Shown in pieces: positions 52,654 to 63,846 of a DNA stretch of 64,000 nucleotides. This stretch comes from Oxalobacteraceae bacterium. GTDB taxonomy: Bacteria > Pseudomonadota > Gammaproteobacteria > Burkholderiales > Burkholderiaceae_D. A model generated the notes under the pieces. That model saw only the letters and a program-made list of their open reading frames with translations. It was not told the origin of the DNA and did not search any database. The position numbers and the translations under genes were made by a program. Location: contig CANFLV010000001.1 of assembly GCA_947448025.1 (NCBI GenBank), positions 124,001 through 188,000 on the forward strand, given 5' to 3'. Within the stretch, counting starts at the first letter, position 1, and each line of letters opens with the position of its first letter.

Positions 52654-54018
52654 ATGTCCAACGCACCTCATCCTGCAGCACCCAAAGTCGGTTTCGTGTC
52701 CCTCGGTTGCCCGAAGGCGCTGGTCGATTCCGAACAGATCCTCACGCAATTGCGCGCCGAAGGTTACGAGACCGCCAAGTCCTATGAAGGCGCGGATCTC
52801 GTCATCGTCAATACCTGCGGCTTCATTGACGCGGCTGTGCAGGAGTCGCTCGACGCCATCGGTGAAGCCCTCGCTGAAAACGGCAAGGTCATCGTCACCG
52901 GCTGCCTCGGCGCGAAGAAGGATGCTGCGGGCAATGACATGATCACGAGTATCCATCCGAAAGTGCTGGCCGTGACCGGTCCGCATGCGATGCCGGAAGT
53001 GATGACGGCGGTGCATAAATATCTGCCCAAGCCGCATGCGCCGTTTTTCGATCTCGTGCCGGCGCAAGGCATCAAGCTCACACCCAAGCATTTCGCTTAC
53101 CTAAAAATTTCCGAAGGCTGTAACCATCGTTGCAGCTTCTGCATCATCCCATCGATGCGCGGTGACCTCGTCTCGCGGCCGATCGCCGACGTGATGCTCG
53201 AAGCAGAGAATCTGTTCAAGGCCGGCGTGAAGGAATTGCTGGTGATTTCTCAGGACACCAGCGCTTACGGCGTCGACGTCAAATTCCGCATGGGTTTCTG
53301 GAACGGCAAGCCGGTCAAGACGCACATGACGCAGCTGGTTGAAGCGCTGGGCGAACTGGCGAAACAATACGGCGCCTGGGTGCGCCTGCATTACGTCTAT
53401 CCGTATCCGCATGTCGACCAGATCATCCCGACCATGGCCGAAGGTTTCGTGCTGCCGTATCTCGACGTGCCTTTGCAGCATGCGCATCCCGATGTCTTGA
53501 AGCGCATGAAGCGTCCGGCCAGCGGCGAAAAGAATATCGAGCGCATTCAGGCCTGGCGCGCGATGTGCCCGGATTTGACGATCCGTTCGACCTTCATTGC
53601 CGGCTTCCCCGGTGAGACCGAAGCCGAATTTGAATACCTTCTCGACTTCTTGAAAGAAGCGCAAATCGACCGCCTCGGCTGCTTTGCCTATTCGCCAGTA
53701 GAAGGTGCGACCGCGAACCTGCTCGACAATCCAGTGCCGGAAGAATTGCGCGAAGAGCGTCGCGGCCGTGTCATGCAGCTGCAGGAAGAAATTTCCAAGC
53801 AGCGCCTGCAAGCCAAGGTCGGCAAGACCATACGCGTGCTGATCGATGAAGTTAATCGCGACGGCGGTGTGGGCCGCTCGGCTGCGGATGCGCCCGAAAT
53901 CGATGGCGTCGTCTACGTGAAGCCGCCGTACGAGCCGCACAAAAAACTCGTCGTTGGCGAATTCTATGATGTCGACGTCATCGCGTCGGACGCGCATGAC
54001 CTGTGGGCCAAGGCTTAA
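52654..54018 (+). CDS. rimO: Ribosomal protein S12 methylthiotransferase RimO
   Basis: 454 residues from the ATG at 52654 ([21 protein letters not shown]); a GTG 12 bases upstream is also in frame. UPF0004 domain with three Cys ([22 protein letters not shown]), a radical-SAM CxxxCxxC ([23 protein letters not shown]) and a C-terminal TRAM domain (about 385-450). It modifies an Asp of S12. TACAAT (52619-52624) is a possible -10. It is 125 bases after phaR. Confidence 0.95.
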   Translation: MSNAPHPAAPKVGFVSLGCPKALVDSEQILTQLRAEGYETAKSYEGADLVIVNTCGFIDAAVQESLDAIGEALAENGKVIVTGCLGAKKDAAGNDMITSIHPKVLAVTGPHAMPEVMTAVHKYLPKPHAPFFDLVPAQGIKLTPKHFAYLKISEGCNHRCSFCIIPSMRGDLVSRPIADVMLEAENLFKAGVKELLVISQDTSAYGVDVKFRMGFWNGKPVKTHMTQLVEALGELAKQYGAWVRLHYVYPYPHVDQIIPTMAEGFVLPYLDVPLQHAHPDVLKRMKRPASGEKNIERIQAWRAMCPDLTIRSTFIAGFPGETEAEFEYLLDFLKEAQIDRLGCFAYSPVEGATANLLDNPVPEELREERRGRVMQLQEEISKQRLQAKVGKTIRVLIDEVNRDGGVGRSAADAPEIDGVVYVKPPYEPHKKLVVGEFYDVDVIASDAHDLWAKA

Positions 54019-54031
54019 TCCGAGGATCGAC

Positions 54032-55201
54032 ATGACCAATCCGAAATCGCTGCAAACTTTGCTGGCCCATACGGACTACACGCCGCCAGAGGGTTTTGCG
54101 GCGTTTCCGGTGCCTATCCATCATGCCTCGACGGTCTTGTTTGAAAACGTCGCGGCCATGCGCTCGCGTAAATGGCAGGACAAGAGCGGTTACACCTATG
54201 GCTTGCACGGTACACCCACTACCTACATTCTCGACGCGCGTCTGGCCGAAATTGAAGGTGGCACGCATTGCCTGTTAGCGCCGAGTGGTCTGGCGGCGAT
54301 TACGATGGTCGACTTCGCTTTTCTGAAGACGGGCGACGATGTCCTCATTCCCGACAATGCCTACAACCCGAACCGTGAACTCGGTCATTGGCTCGAGAGC
54401 GATTTCGGCATCACCGCGCGTTATTACGATCCACTGATCGGCCACGGTATCGCCGAACTGATCCAGCCGAATACGAAGCTGATCTGGGCGGAAGCGCCCG
54501 GTTCGGTGTCGATGGAAGTGCCTGACATCGCCGCGATTTGCGCGGCTGCACATGCGCATGGCGTTCTCGTCGCGCTCGACAATACCGCGTCGGCCGGCAT
54601 TGCCTTCCGCGCCTTCGATCAAGGCGTCGATATAGTCATGCAGGCCTTGACGAAATACCAGTCGGGCGGCTCGGATGTACTGATGGGCGCGGTCATCACG
54701 CGTGACGCTGCGCTGAATCAGCGACTGCAGCTGGCGCACATGCGTCTTGGTTTCAATGTCGGCATGGATGATGTGTATCTGGTGCTGCGCGGTCTGGCGA
54801 CAATGAAGCTGCGCTTTGATACGCATGATGCTGCGGCACTGACAGTCGCGCGCTGGCTGAACCAGCGTGCGGAAATCGCTACCATGCTGCATCCGGCTTT
54901 TCCCAGCTGCCCGGGACATGACACCTGGAAGCGTGATTTTACTGGCGCCGGCGGATTGTTCTCGGTGGTTTTCGATGCGCGTTATTCGGAAGCGCAGACG
55001 GACCAGTTTGTCGACAGCCTGAAACTATTCAAGATCGGTTACAGCTGGGGCGGGGCGCACAGCCTGTGCCTGCCTTATCGCATGCAGCACATGCGCCAGG
55101 CTTGGCCACACAAGGGCACGCTGGTGCGGTTTTATATTGGCCTCGAAGCACCGCAAGACTTGATCGCCGATATTGAGCAGGCATTGGCCCGGCTCGACTA
55201 A
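54032..55201 (+). CDS. metC: Cystathionine beta-lyase (MetC type)
   Basis: 389 residues from the ATG at 54032 (MTNPKSLQTLLAHTDYTPP), with GAGGAT just upstream. Cys/Met metabolism PLP family: YTYGLHGTPTTYILDARLAEIEGG, LIWAEAPGSVSMEVPDI, LDNTASAGIAF and the PLP Lys in MQALTKYQSGGSDVLMGAV. Usual product: homocysteine, pyruvate and ammonia from cystathionine. It follows rimO by 13 bases. Confidence 0.9.
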   Translation: MTNPKSLQTLLAHTDYTPPEGFAAFPVPIHHASTVLFENVAAMRSRKWQDKSGYTYGLHGTPTTYILDARLAEIEGGTHCLLAPSGLAAITMVDFAFLKTGDDVLIPDNAYNPNRELGHWLESDFGITARYYDPLIGHGIAELIQPNTKLIWAEAPGSVSMEVPDIAAICAAAHAHGVLVALDNTASAGIAFRAFDQGVDIVMQALTKYQSGGSDVLMGAVITRDAALNQRLQLAHMRLGFNVGMDDVYLVLRGLATMKLRFDTHDAAALTVARWLNQRAEIATMLHPAFPSCPGHDTWKRDFTGAGGLFSVVFDARYSEAQTDQFVDSLKLFKIGYSWGGAHSLCLPYRMQHMRQAWPHKGTLVRFYIGLEAPQDLIADIEQALARLD

Positions 55202-55219
55202 TTTGTGGCGATGCCGTCG

Positions 55220-55582
55220 TCAGTACGACATCGCCAGGTTCGCATTGAGATCCATGAAGCCCTTAATCAGCCGGTAGGCTTTCCATAACCATGCCCCGGC
55301 AAACACGATCCACGCAAAGACGATACCGATGATGGTGAGTACCAGCACCACGCCTATGCTCATCCATACCAGATACCACCAGAAAGAACGGATCATCCAG
55401 CTGTGATGACTGTGTAAAAAGGTGCCCGAGGTTTCACCGCGCTTGATGTAATTCAGGATCAGCGGAATGAAGGAAATCATGCCTAGCGTGAACAGGAAGC
55501 TGGCGGCATGAGCGATATACAGCCACCGTGCGAAATTCTTCTGTGATTCGAGATCCATGTCGAGTAATAGTTCTTGGGACAT
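55220..55582 (-). CDS. DUF4870-like membrane protein
   Basis: 120 residues with three hydrophobic segments (about 20-42, 66-90 and 82-100). The pattern of AHAASFLFTLGMISFIPLILNYIKRGETSGTFLHSHHSWMIRSFWWYLVWMSIG fits the DUF4870/Tic20-like small membrane protein group seen in Burkholderiales. RBS not evident. It is convergent with metC. Function unknown. Confidence 0.65.
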   Translation of the reverse strand: MSQELLLDMDLESQKNFARWLYIAHAASFLFTLGMISFIPLILNYIKRGETSGTFLHSHHSWMIRSFWWYLVWMSIGVVLVLTIIGIVFAWIVFAGAWLWKAYRLIKGFMDLNANLAMSY

Positions 55583-55722
55583 GCTGCCTCCATCAAGTCG
55601 GTAATGTGTCCGACGATGGCAGTCTAAACGTCGCCTGTCAACTTTACATAGCCTTTTTCAACTTCTGCACGCATGCGCGGCATCAAGGATTTGTCTGCAC
55701 CTGTCTTGGCAGGAGGGCCATA

Positions 55723-56418
55723 TCAAGGCACCAGCAGTCGGTAACCGACCGCGGTTTCGGTCAGCAGGTACTGCGGCTGGGCCGGATTGTCTTCGAGTTT
55801 CTGGCGTAAATGACTCATGTAGATACGCAGGTAATGGCCGTTTTCGGCATGGGCTGGGCCCCATACTTCGCGCAGCAGCTGGGGATTGCTGACGACGCGC
55901 CCGGCATTGGTCGCCAGCACGGACAGCAGGCGATATTCTGTCGCCGTCAGATGCACCATCTGATTCGCACGCGTGACCAGACGCGCCTTCAAATCAATCG
56001 CAATATCGCCAAAGCGCAGCGTGCTGTCGGTGTGCCCTTCAGGCTGGCGCGCGCGACGCAAGGTCGAGCGTACGCGCGCCAGTAACTCGCCGACGCCAAA
56101 GGGTTTGGTGAGGTAATCGTCGGCACCGGCGTCGAGCGCCTTGATTTTTTCTTGTTCGGCACTGCGCGCTGACAAGACGATGATCGGCACCGGTGACCAT
56201 TTGCGCACATCACGCAAAAAATCGATGCCGTCACCGTCAGGCAAGCCCAGGTCGAGTATGACCAGATCAGGTTTGCGCGTGCCGCATTCGATCAAGCCCC
56301 GTTGCAAGGTGCCGGCTTCATACACGTGCCAGCTTTCCTGTTCCAATGCGGCGCGCACGAAGCGCCGGATTTGCGGTTCATCTTCGACCAGCAGCACTAC
56401 GGGCAATGATTCGCTCAT
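55723..56418 (-). CDS. kdpE: Response regulator KdpE
   Basis: 231 residues. Receiver domain with phosphoacceptor Asp in PDLVILDLGLPDGDGIDFL (about residue 53) and Lys in YLTKPF, then an OmpR-type winged helix (about 125-228: HLTATEYRLLSVLATNAGRVVSNPQLLREVWGPAHAENGHYLRIYMSHLRQKLE). It activates the kdp promoter when phosphorylated by KdpD under potassium limitation. Its start overlaps the kdpD stop (ATGA). Confidence 0.94.
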   Translation of the reverse strand: MSESLPVVLLVEDEPQIRRFVRAALEQESWHVYEAGTLQRGLIECGTRKPDLVILDLGLPDGDGIDFLRDVRKWSPVPIIVLSARSAEQEKIKALDAGADDYLTKPFGVGELLARVRSTLRRARQPEGHTDSTLRFGDIAIDLKARLVTRANQMVHLTATEYRLLSVLATNAGRVVSNPQLLREVWGPAHAENGHYLRIYMSHLRQKLEDNPAQPQYLLTETAVGYRLLVP

Positions 56419-59156
56419 GTTGGCAATCCTTCGGTGAATGGTGTCTCTTCCGCAGGCGGTGCTGGCGGCGTTCCCAGTGGTAGCGTAAAGACAACCGCCG
56501 CGCCGCCCAGCGGTGAGATACCAGCGGCGATCGTACCGTCATGCGCCTCAATCAATGCGCGGCAAATCGCCAGTCCGAGGCCGACGCCGGACACCGCCGA
56601 TTCGCGTTCGCCGCGGGTGAATTTTTCAAAGATCGCTTCTTCGCGTCCGGCTGGTAAGCCGGGGCCATCGTCATACACGGTCACGGCGATGAAGTCGCCA
56701 TGTGGTTCGGCGGCGATGACGATGCGGCTATTTTGTGGCGTGTGCTTGGCGGCGTTTTCGAGCAGGTTACACAGGACGCGTTCAATCAGTACTGCGTCGT
56801 AGTGCAGCAAGGGCAGATCGGGCTTCAGGTTCGTGTCCACTCGGTGGCCGGCCAGTGCTGCGGCACTGGCGTGCAAGGCGCTGCCGACGACTTCTTCGAG
56901 CGGCTGCCATTGCAAATTAAGCTGTACGTCGCCGCTTTGGATGCGCGCCATGTCGAGCAGGTTCGTCACCAGCGCGCTCATGCGCAAGGACTCGGCATGC
57001 AATACCTGCGCCAGCTCTTGCTGATGCGGCGCCAGTGGTGGCTGTGACAGGGTCAGGGATTCGGAAATGCCGACCAAGGATGTGAGCGGTGTGCGCAAAT
57101 CATGCGACAGCGCCGCCAGCAGTGAATTACGCAGTCGCTCGGACTCCATGCGCAACAGTGCTCCCTGCGCCACTTCGATGTAATGCACGCGCTCGAGCGC
57201 AATCGCGGCCAGTGCGGCAAAGGTATCGAGATGCTGGCGTTGTTCCGGGATCAGGAGCCAGCGTTTGTTTTCCGGCGCAATGGCGAGTAAGCCGCGCGTT
57301 TGCATGGGTGCTACCAGCGGTAGATAAAAATAGGCATTCGCTGGCAGCGTATCGGTACTGATGCCGGCGGCCTGCGCATGGTCGAAAGCCCACTGTGCAA
57401 TGCCCATGTCGATCGCCGCCGTCGCCATGTCGCCGGCCGCTGCCTCGTCGGAAGCGGCGTCCATCAGGGGCAGCGTTGCCTGCAGCCGGCCATGCGTATC
57501 CGGCAGCAGCAGGGTCGCGCGGGAGGGAAAGCCGCGCTCGACATAGCGGCGCGTGATGTCGAAAATTTGTTCGGTCTGCAGCACTCCCGAGAGTTCCCGC
57601 GCAAATTCATACAAGGCTCGCGAACGGGCCTCGCGCCTCGCAGCAACCCGTGCCTGAAAGCGCAGGTCAGCCGTGAGGTGACCGGTGATCAAGCCGACGC
57701 TGAGCATGACCGCAAATGTGAGCAGATACTGCACATCGCTGACCGCAAAGGAAAAGCGCGGCGTCACAAAAAAGAAGTCGAATGCCGCCACGCCGACCAC
57801 GCTGGCGACCGCCGCTGAACCCCGTCCGAGTCGCACTGCCACCAGTACGACGGTGAGCAGGAACAGCATGACGATATTGGCCAGGTCAAGTACGCCGGTC
57901 AATGGCGTCGCCGCTAGTGCTGTCGCGAGACTGGCGCCAGCTGCCAGGCAATAGCGCTTCCAAGGCAGGCTTTGCTCCGGGCTGTCGGACACGGAAACAG
58001 CTGGGCGACTGTTCGTATCGGCAGGCAGATGTGGCGAGCGGCCGATTTCAATCAAGTCGATGTCCGGCGCCAGTCGGGCCAGCCGTTTGTGCGTTGTTGT
58101 GCGCCAGGGCCAGCGAGTCTGCGCGCGGCCGAGGATGATTTTGGCAAAATTATGCTGGCGCGCATAGCCGCTAATGGCCTGCGCAATATGGCTGTCGGCC
58201 ACGATCGCAGTCGTCGCGCCGAGACTTTGCGCGAGCTTGAGCGTCTTTAAAATGCGCTCGCGCTGCGCAGGCGGCAAACGCCGTAAATGCGGCGTTTCGA
58301 TATAAATCGCATGCCATTCCGCATTGAGCTGCCCGGCCAGCCGCGCGGCACTGCGTACCACATGCTCCGCAGCGTCGTGTGGACCGAGGCAGGCGAGCAG
58401 GCTCGTGCCGGTCTTCCAGACTTTGTGGATCGATTTTTCGATGCGATAGGCTTGCAGATCGTCGTCGACGCGATCGGCTGTGCGACGCAGGGCCAGTTCG
58501 CGCAAGGCCATCAGATTACCTTTGCGGAAAAAATTCTTCGCCGCGCGTTCGGCCTGCGGCCCCAGATAAATTTTGCCTTCCTTCAGGCGCGTCAGTAATT
58601 CATCGGCCGGCACATCCACCAGCACGACCTCGTCGGCCTCGTCGAAGACCGTGTCGGGCAAAGTCTCGGCCACGCGTACGCCGGTGATGCCGCCGACGAC
58701 ATCATTGAGGCTTTCCAGATGCTGCACATTGACGGTGGTGTAGACATCGATGCCGGCATCGAGCAGCTCGGTCACGTCTTGCCAACGTTTCGGATGCCGT
58801 GAACCGGGCGCGTTGGAGTGCGCCAGTTCATCGATCAGGATCAGCGGTGGCTTGCGTTCTAGCGCAGCATCGAGATCGAATTCGCTGAGGATTTTGTCGC
58901 GATAGGCGATGCGTTTTTGCGCGAGACTGGGCAGGTGTTCCAGCAGCGCCGCCGTTTCGCTGCGGCCGTGGGTTTCAACCACGCCTACCAGCACGGCCTG
59001 GCCATCCGCCTGCAGCGCGCAGGCCGCGCGCAACATTGCATAGGTCTTGCCCACGCCTGCGGAGGCGCCAAAATAAATCCGCAGCTTGCCGCGCGCGGCA
59101 TGCAGGTCGGCGGCGTTGACTTGCGCCAGCAGGGTGTCGGGATCGGGACGTTGCAT
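56415..59156 (-). CDS. kdpD: Osmosensing potassium sensor kinase KdpD
   Basis: 913 residues. N-terminal KdpD domain (about 20-230) with Walker A GASAGVGKTYAML and an ILIDELAHSNAPGSRHPKRWQDV block, a USP-like domain (about 250-370), four membrane helices (about 395-490), a GAF-like part (about 520-660), then HisKA with LAALSHDLRTPLTSLVGISE (His about 676) and HATPase with NLLENAAKHTPQNS and VYDDGPGLPAGREEAIFEKF. It senses low potassium and controls KdpE. ATGA overlap downstream; kdpC stop 1 base upstream. Confidence 0.95.
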   Translation of the reverse strand: MQRPDPDTLLAQVNAADLHAARGKLRIYFGASAGVGKTYAMLRAACALQADGQAVLVGVVETHGRSETAALLEHLPSLAQKRIAYRDKILSEFDLDAALERKPPLILIDELAHSNAPGSRHPKRWQDVTELLDAGIDVYTTVNVQHLESLNDVVGGITGVRVAETLPDTVFDEADEVVLVDVPADELLTRLKEGKIYLGPQAERAAKNFFRKGNLMALRELALRRTADRVDDDLQAYRIEKSIHKVWKTGTSLLACLGPHDAAEHVVRSAARLAGQLNAEWHAIYIETPHLRRLPPAQRERILKTLKLAQSLGATTAIVADSHIAQAISGYARQHNFAKIILGRAQTRWPWRTTTHKRLARLAPDIDLIEIGRSPHLPADTNSRPAVSVSDSPEQSLPWKRYCLAAGASLATALAATPLTGVLDLANIVMLFLLTVVLVAVRLGRGSAAVASVVGVAAFDFFFVTPRFSFAVSDVQYLLTFAVMLSVGLITGHLTADLRFQARVAARREARSRALYEFARELSGVLQTEQIFDITRRYVERGFPSRATLLLPDTHGRLQATLPLMDAASDEAAAGDMATAAIDMGIAQWAFDHAQAAGISTDTLPANAYFYLPLVAPMQTRGLLAIAPENKRWLLIPEQRQHLDTFAALAAIALERVHYIEVAQGALLRMESERLRNSLLAALSHDLRTPLTSLVGISESLTLSQPPLAPHQQELAQVLHAESLRMSALVTNLLDMARIQSGDVQLNLQWQPLEEVVGSALHASAAALAGHRVDTNLKPDLPLLHYDAVLIERVLCNLLENAAKHTPQNSRIVIAAEPHGDFIAVTVYDDGPGLPAGREEAIFEKFTRGERESAVSGVGLGLAICRALIEAHDGTIAAGISPLGGAAVVFTLPLGTPPAPPAEETPFTEGLPT

Positions 59157-59157
59157 G

Positions 59158-59730
59158 TCAGTGAGTTTGATCGAGAGCCAGGTTTAAGGCCAGTACATTG
59201 ATGCGTGCTTCGCCAAAAAAACCAAATTGCGGCGCGACGCCATTGCGCTCGATCAGGGCGCGCACGGTCTCCATCGGCAGCTTGCGTTCGCGGGCAATCC
59301 GTGGTGCCTGATAATAGGCCGCGGCGAGACTGATGTCGGGATCGAGACCGCTGGCCGATGCCGTCACCAGATCCACGGGAATGGCGTCATGGTTCCCCGG
59401 ATCGGCGGCCTGCAATGCGGCGATCCTGCCATTGACGGCATCGATTTGAGCCGGATTGCTCGGGCCTAAATTGGAACCGCTGGAGCTGGCGGCATTATTG
59501 GCCATCGGGCTGGTCGCGGATGGCCGGCTCCAGAAATAGCCGGGCGATGAAAACGCCTGGCCGATCAACTGCGAGCCGACTGGCTGGCCGTCGCGCAACA
59601 CGAGACTGCCGGCGACTTCGCTCGGAAATGCGATCTGGCCCAGGCCAGTAATCGCGAAGGGATACAGCAGGCCGCACATGAGCGTCAGCGCGGCAAACAG
59701 AACGACTGCGGGACGAATAATGGTGTTCAT
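59158..59730 (-). CDS. kdpC: Potassium-transporting ATPase subunit KdpC
   Basis: 190 residues. One N-terminal membrane helix (FAALTLMCGLLYPFAITGLGQIAFP), then the conserved NNAASSSGSNLGPSNPAQIDAV block. KdpC is the small periplasmic-facing assembly subunit of the KdpFABC pump. It has a strong RBS (GGAGGAAGC before ATG) and follows kdpB by 14 bases. Confidence 0.95.
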   Translation of the reverse strand: MNTIIRPAVVLFAALTLMCGLLYPFAITGLGQIAFPSEVAGSLVLRDGQPVGSQLIGQAFSSPGYFWSRPSATSPMANNAASSSGSNLGPSNPAQIDAVNGRIAALQAADPGNHDAIPVDLVTASASGLDPDISLAAAYYQAPRIARERKLPMETVRALIERNGVAPQFGFFGEARINVLALNLALDQTH

Positions 59731-59744
59731 GCTTCCTCCAGAAG

Positions 59745-61823
59745 TTAAATCAAACCGGTCGTTGCGAGCAGCAGGTCGATCAATTTAATGCCGGCAAATG
59801 GCAGGGCAATGCCGCCCACGCCATAGACCAGCAGGTTACGGCGCAATAACAAGGTCGCACCGATCGCGCGAAATTTCACGCCTTGCAAGGCCAGCGGGAT
59901 GAGCGCGACGATAATCAAGGCATTGAAAATCACTGCCGACATGATGGCCGACGAGGGACTGGCCAGATGCATGATGTCGAGCGCCTTCAATTGCGGATAG
60001 GTGCCCACAAATGCGGCCGGAATGATGGCGAAATATTTGGCGACATCATTGGCAATCGAGAAGGTCGTCAGGGAACCGCGCGTCATCAGCATCTGTTTAC
60101 CGATCTCGACGATTTCCAATAATTTAGTCGGATTCGAATCGAGATCGACCATGTTGCCGGCTTCCTTGGCCGCCTGTGTACCGGAGTTCATGGCCACGGC
60201 CACGTCGGCTTGCGCCAGCGCCGGGGCATCGTTGGTGCCGTCGCCGGTCATGGCCACCAGCCGGCCATCGGCTTGGTAGCTGCGGATCAGCTTGAGCTTG
60301 TCTTCGGGCGTGGCTTCAGCCAGAAAATCATCGACGCCTGCCTCAGCGGCGATGGCGGCTGCGGTCAGTTTATTGTCACCGGTGATCATGATGGTCTTGA
60401 TGCCCATTTGCCGCAGTTCGGCAAAACGTTCTTTGATGCCGCCCTTGACGATGTCCTTCAATTCGACCACGCCCATGACGCGACCATCGTCGACCACGAC
60501 CAAGGGCGTGCTGCCATGACGTGCGACATCGTCGACGGCCAGACTGACTTCTGCCGGCCATTGACGCCCGAGTGAGAGCACGAATTTTTTGACCGAATCG
60601 GCAGCGCCCTTGCGGATCGCGCGGGGACCGATATCAATGCCGCTCATGCGGGTTTGCGCCGTGAAGCTGACGAAGCTCGCCTGCAGGCCGGCCATTTCGC
60701 GTTCGCGGATGTTGAAGCGCTGTTTGGCAAGGATCACGATGCTGCGTCCTTCCGGTGTTTCGTCTGCGAGCGAGGCCAATTGCGCCGCATCCGCGAGTTC
60801 CTGCTCCGTTACGCCGGGGGCGGCAATGAATGCCGATGCTTGCCGGTTACCGAGCGTGATCGTGCCGGTCTTGTCGAGCAAGAGCACATCGACATCACCG
60901 GCCGCTTCGACGGCACGTCCTGAAGTGGCGATCACGTTCGCCTGCATCATCCGGCTCATGCCGGCCACGCCAATGGCTGAGAGCAGGCCGCCGATGGTGG
61001 TCGGGATCAGGCAGACCAGCAGAGCGATGAGGACTGTGATCGTGACAGGCGTGCCGGCCTTGGCGGCCTCGACTGAAAACAGCGAGAAGGGCAGCAGCGT
61101 CACAGTCACGACGAGGAACACGATCGTCAGCGCCACGAGCAAAATCGTCAGGGCGATTTCATTCGGCGTCTTTTGACGTTTCGCGCCTTCGACCATGGCG
61201 ATCATGCGGTCGATGAAGGCTTCGCCGGGATTGACGGCGATGCGCAAGACCAGCCAGTCCGACAGGATGCGTGTGCCGCCGGTAACGGCAGAAAAATCAC
61301 CGCCCGATTCGCGGATGACAGGTGCCGATTCGCCGGTGATGGCGCTCTCATCGACCGAGGCGACGCCTTCGATGACTTCGGCGTCGGCGGGAATGATGTC
61401 GCCGGCTTCAACGATGATCCACATGCCTTTGCGCAGCTCGGTGGCAGAACAGCGTGTTTGTGCGCCATCGCGTTTGGGCGTGTCCAGGCGCTTTGCCATC
61501 ACCGTTTGTTTGAGCGCACGCAAGGAAGCGGCCTGCGCTTTGCTGCGACCTTCGGCCAGCGCTTCGGCGAAATTGGCAAACAGGACCGTGAACCAGAGCC
61601 ACAGCGCCATCGCAAAAATGAAGCCGGTCGCTGCTTCGCCATGGCCGGTAAGCGCCTGAACAAACAGCAGGCTCGTGATGAGGCTGCCAACATAGACGAC
61701 AAACATCACAGGGCTGCGCCACTGCACGCGCGGATCAAGCTTGCGGAAGGCGTCGATGACGGCGGGGCCGATCAGGGCCGGGTCGAAAAGTTGGAATTGC
61801 CTGGAATTTTTATGCTCATTCAT
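59745..61823 (-). CDS. kdpB: Potassium-transporting P-type ATPase subunit KdpB
   Basis: 692 residues from the ATG at 61823 ([16 protein letters not shown]), with GGGAG just upstream; an in-frame ATG 18 bases earlier is over the RBS. P-type ATPase: phosphorylation site [15 protein letters not shown] (Asp about 310), A-domain [70 protein letters not shown]. It energises potassium uptake through KdpA. Confidence 0.96.
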   Translation of the reverse strand: MNEHKNSRQFQLFDPALIGPAVIDAFRKLDPRVQWRSPVMFVVYVGSLITSLLFVQALTGHGEAATGFIFAMALWLWFTVLFANFAEALAEGRSKAQAASLRALKQTVMAKRLDTPKRDGAQTRCSATELRKGMWIIVEAGDIIPADAEVIEGVASVDESAITGESAPVIRESGGDFSAVTGGTRILSDWLVLRIAVNPGEAFIDRMIAMVEGAKRQKTPNEIALTILLVALTIVFLVVTVTLLPFSLFSVEAAKAGTPVTITVLIALLVCLIPTTIGGLLSAIGVAGMSRMMQANVIATSGRAVEAAGDVDVLLLDKTGTITLGNRQASAFIAAPGVTEQELADAAQLASLADETPEGRSIVILAKQRFNIREREMAGLQASFVSFTAQTRMSGIDIGPRAIRKGAADSVKKFVLSLGRQWPAEVSLAVDDVARHGSTPLVVVDDGRVMGVVELKDIVKGGIKERFAELRQMGIKTIMITGDNKLTAAAIAAEAGVDDFLAEATPEDKLKLIRSYQADGRLVAMTGDGTNDAPALAQADVAVAMNSGTQAAKEAGNMVDLDSNPTKLLEIVEIGKQMLMTRGSLTTFSIANDVAKYFAIIPAAFVGTYPQLKALDIMHLASPSSAIMSAVIFNALIIVALIPLALQGVKFRAIGATLLLRRNLLVYGVGGIALPFAGIKLIDLLLATTGLI

Positions 61824-61837
61824 GATGGTCTCCCGTT

Positions 61838-63646
61838 TCATTTCGCGGCAAATATTTGCAAGTGTTCAATCACGGGGCCCAGCGCCAGGGCCGGTACGTA
61901 ATTGAGCACCCCGACCAGCAGCACCGTGCCGATCAGCAGGCCCACAAACATCGGCCCATGGGTCGGCATGGTGCCGGGATTGACGGCAAGGCGCTGTTTG
62001 CGCGCGAGCGATCCGGCGATGGCCAGCACGGGCACGATCACGCCAAAGCGACCGAAGAACATTACGATGGCCAAAGCGATGTTATAAAACGGCGTGTTGG
62101 CGGACAGACCCGCGAAGGCGCTGCCATTGTTATTGGCGGCGGAACTGAAGGCATACAGGATTTCAGAAAAGCCATGTGCGCCGGGGTTCGCTATGCCGGC
62201 TTTGCCCGCGTCGAGCATGACGGCGATGGCTGTCCCCGCCAGCACCAGCAAAGGCGTGACGAGAATCGCGACGGAGGTCATTTTCATTTCATAGGCCTGG
62301 ATTTTTTTTCCGAGATATTCAGGCGTGCGGCCTATCATCAGGCCGGCGATGAACACCGCCAGGATGGCAAAAATCAGCATGCCGTACAGGCCGCTGCCGA
62401 CACCGCCAAAGACCACTTCGCCGAGTTGAATGAAGACCAGCGGCACCATGCCGCCGAGCGCCGTAAATGAATCATGCATGGCGTTCACGGCGCCACAGGA
62501 AGCAGCTGTCGTGATCGCCGCGAACAAGGCGGAGGCGTTGATGCCGAAGCGCGTCTCCTTGCCTTCCATATTGCCGCCGGATTGCCATGCGCTGGCGGCC
62601 TGGTCGATGCCGAGCGCACTCAGGCCCGGATGCGCCTGCTGCTCGGCCACGAGTACGACACAGGTCAGAGCGACAAAGATGAGGCTCATCGCCGCCAGCA
62701 CGGCCCAGCCTTGCCGCAGATCGCCGACCATGCGCCCGAACGCAAAACATAATCCGGCAGGGATCAGAAAAATCGACAGCATCTGCATGAAATTCGATAG
62801 CGCAGTCGGGTTCTCATAGGGATGGGCTGAATTCGCATTGAAGAAGCCGCCGCCATTCGTGCCCAGCATCTTGATCGCTTCCTGCGACGCGACCGGACCC
62901 ATGGCCAGGGTCTGGGTTTTTGTGGTCAGTGTTTCCATCACCGGCTGACCGGCGGCATCTTTCAGCGGCTGGCCATCAGCGCCGACCTTTTGTTGCGAAT
63001 ACGTGATGGGCTCCAGCAGCGTGACATCCTTGTATGCCGAAAAATTCTGGATCACGCCCTGGCTCATCAGGAACACGCTGAACAGGACCGATAGCGGCAG
63101 CAGCACGTACAGCGTCGAGCGCGTCAGGTCGACCCAGAAATTGCCGATCGACGCCGACGACTTTTGCGCGAAGCCACGGATCAGGGCATAGGCCACCGCC
63201 ATGCCGGTCGCCGCAGAAAAGAAGTTCTGACCGGTCAGCGCCAGCATCTGCGTCAGATAACTCATGGTCGATTCGCCGCTATAGCCTTGCCAGTTCGTGT
63301 TGCTGACAAAGCTGATGGCAGTATTGAAGGCCGAGTCGGCACTGACATTGGCCAGCGCCTGCGGATTGAGCGGCAAGAAAAATTGCAAGCTTTGCACGGC
63401 ATAGACGAACAGGGCGCCGAGGGTATTGAGGGCCAGCAGCGCCAGTGCATAATTTTTCCAGCTCATGGCCGAAGTCGCCGCTTTACCTGCGCAACGATAG
63501 AGCAGTCGCTCCACATGCGCGAGCCACGCCAGGCCGCGTATCGGCGCCGCATCTCCGACCAGTGCCAGATACTGTCCGAGTGGGTAGGACAGTGCCAGCA
63601 GGGCAAGCAGAAACAGACTCAACAACATGATTGCGTGCGTGTTCAT
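61838..63646 (-). CDS. kdpA: Potassium-transporting ATPase subunit KdpA
   Basis: 602 residues from the ATG at 63646 ([21 protein letters not shown]); GGAGG lies 7 bases upstream, and the GTG directly before is less likely. About ten membrane helices with the four potassium-filter repeats, such as [22 protein letters not shown] and [19 protein letters not shown]. Members of the SKT superfamily form the selective pore of KdpFABC. Its ATG overlaps the kdpF stop. Confidence 0.96.
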   Translation of the reverse strand: MNTHAIMLLSLFLLALLALSYPLGQYLALVGDAAPIRGLAWLAHVERLLYRCAGKAATSAMSWKNYALALLALNTLGALFVYAVQSLQFFLPLNPQALANVSADSAFNTAISFVSNTNWQGYSGESTMSYLTQMLALTGQNFFSAATGMAVAYALIRGFAQKSSASIGNFWVDLTRSTLYVLLPLSVLFSVFLMSQGVIQNFSAYKDVTLLEPITYSQQKVGADGQPLKDAAGQPVMETLTTKTQTLAMGPVASQEAIKMLGTNGGGFFNANSAHPYENPTALSNFMQMLSIFLIPAGLCFAFGRMVGDLRQGWAVLAAMSLIFVALTCVVLVAEQQAHPGLSALGIDQAASAWQSGGNMEGKETRFGINASALFAAITTAASCGAVNAMHDSFTALGGMVPLVFIQLGEVVFGGVGSGLYGMLIFAILAVFIAGLMIGRTPEYLGKKIQAYEMKMTSVAILVTPLLVLAGTAIAVMLDAGKAGIANPGAHGFSEILYAFSSAANNNGSAFAGLSANTPFYNIALAIVMFFGRFGVIVPVLAIAGSLARKQRLAVNPGTMPTHGPMFVGLLIGTVLLVGVLNYVPALALGPVIEHLQIFAAK

Positions 63647-63735
63647 CACAGATCCTCCGCTTTGATCAGGGCGATCAAGAGGTAGACAAATAGGCCTGCC
63701 GCAGTCAAGCCGCCCAGAATATAAAAGCTGTTCAT
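63646..63735 (-). CDS. kdpF: KdpF, small membrane subunit
   Basis: 29 residues, [20 protein letters not shown], one membrane helix ending ALIKAEDL. The TGA overlaps the kdpA ATG. KdpF stabilises the KdpABC complex. Size, hydrophobic pattern ([11 protein letters not shown]-like end) and position are typical. GGGAGAGCGC precedes the ATG, which also overlaps the stop of a short leader ORF. Confidence 0.9.
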   Translation of the reverse strand: MNSFYILGGLTAAGLFVYLLIALIKAEDL

Positions 63736-63782
63736 GAGCGCTCTCCCATGCTGGTGCGTGTTTCGGGATTAGACATATCCAT
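63732..63782 (-). CDS. Short leader ORF overlapping kdpF
   Basis: 16 codons, [16 protein letters not shown], with the strong RBS GGAGG 4 bases before ATG 63782 (a second ATG at 63776 is better spaced). Its TGA overlaps the kdpF ATG as ATGA, so ribosomes finishing it could restart on kdpF. No hydrophobic helix. It may control kdpF translation or be a chance ORF. Confidence 0.45.
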   Translation of the reverse strand: MDMSNPETRTSMGERS

Positions 63783-63846
63783 ACGACCTCCGTTTTGGCA
63801 ACGATGAAAAATTGCAGGTACGGTAAGGACGATAGGACGAAACGAA

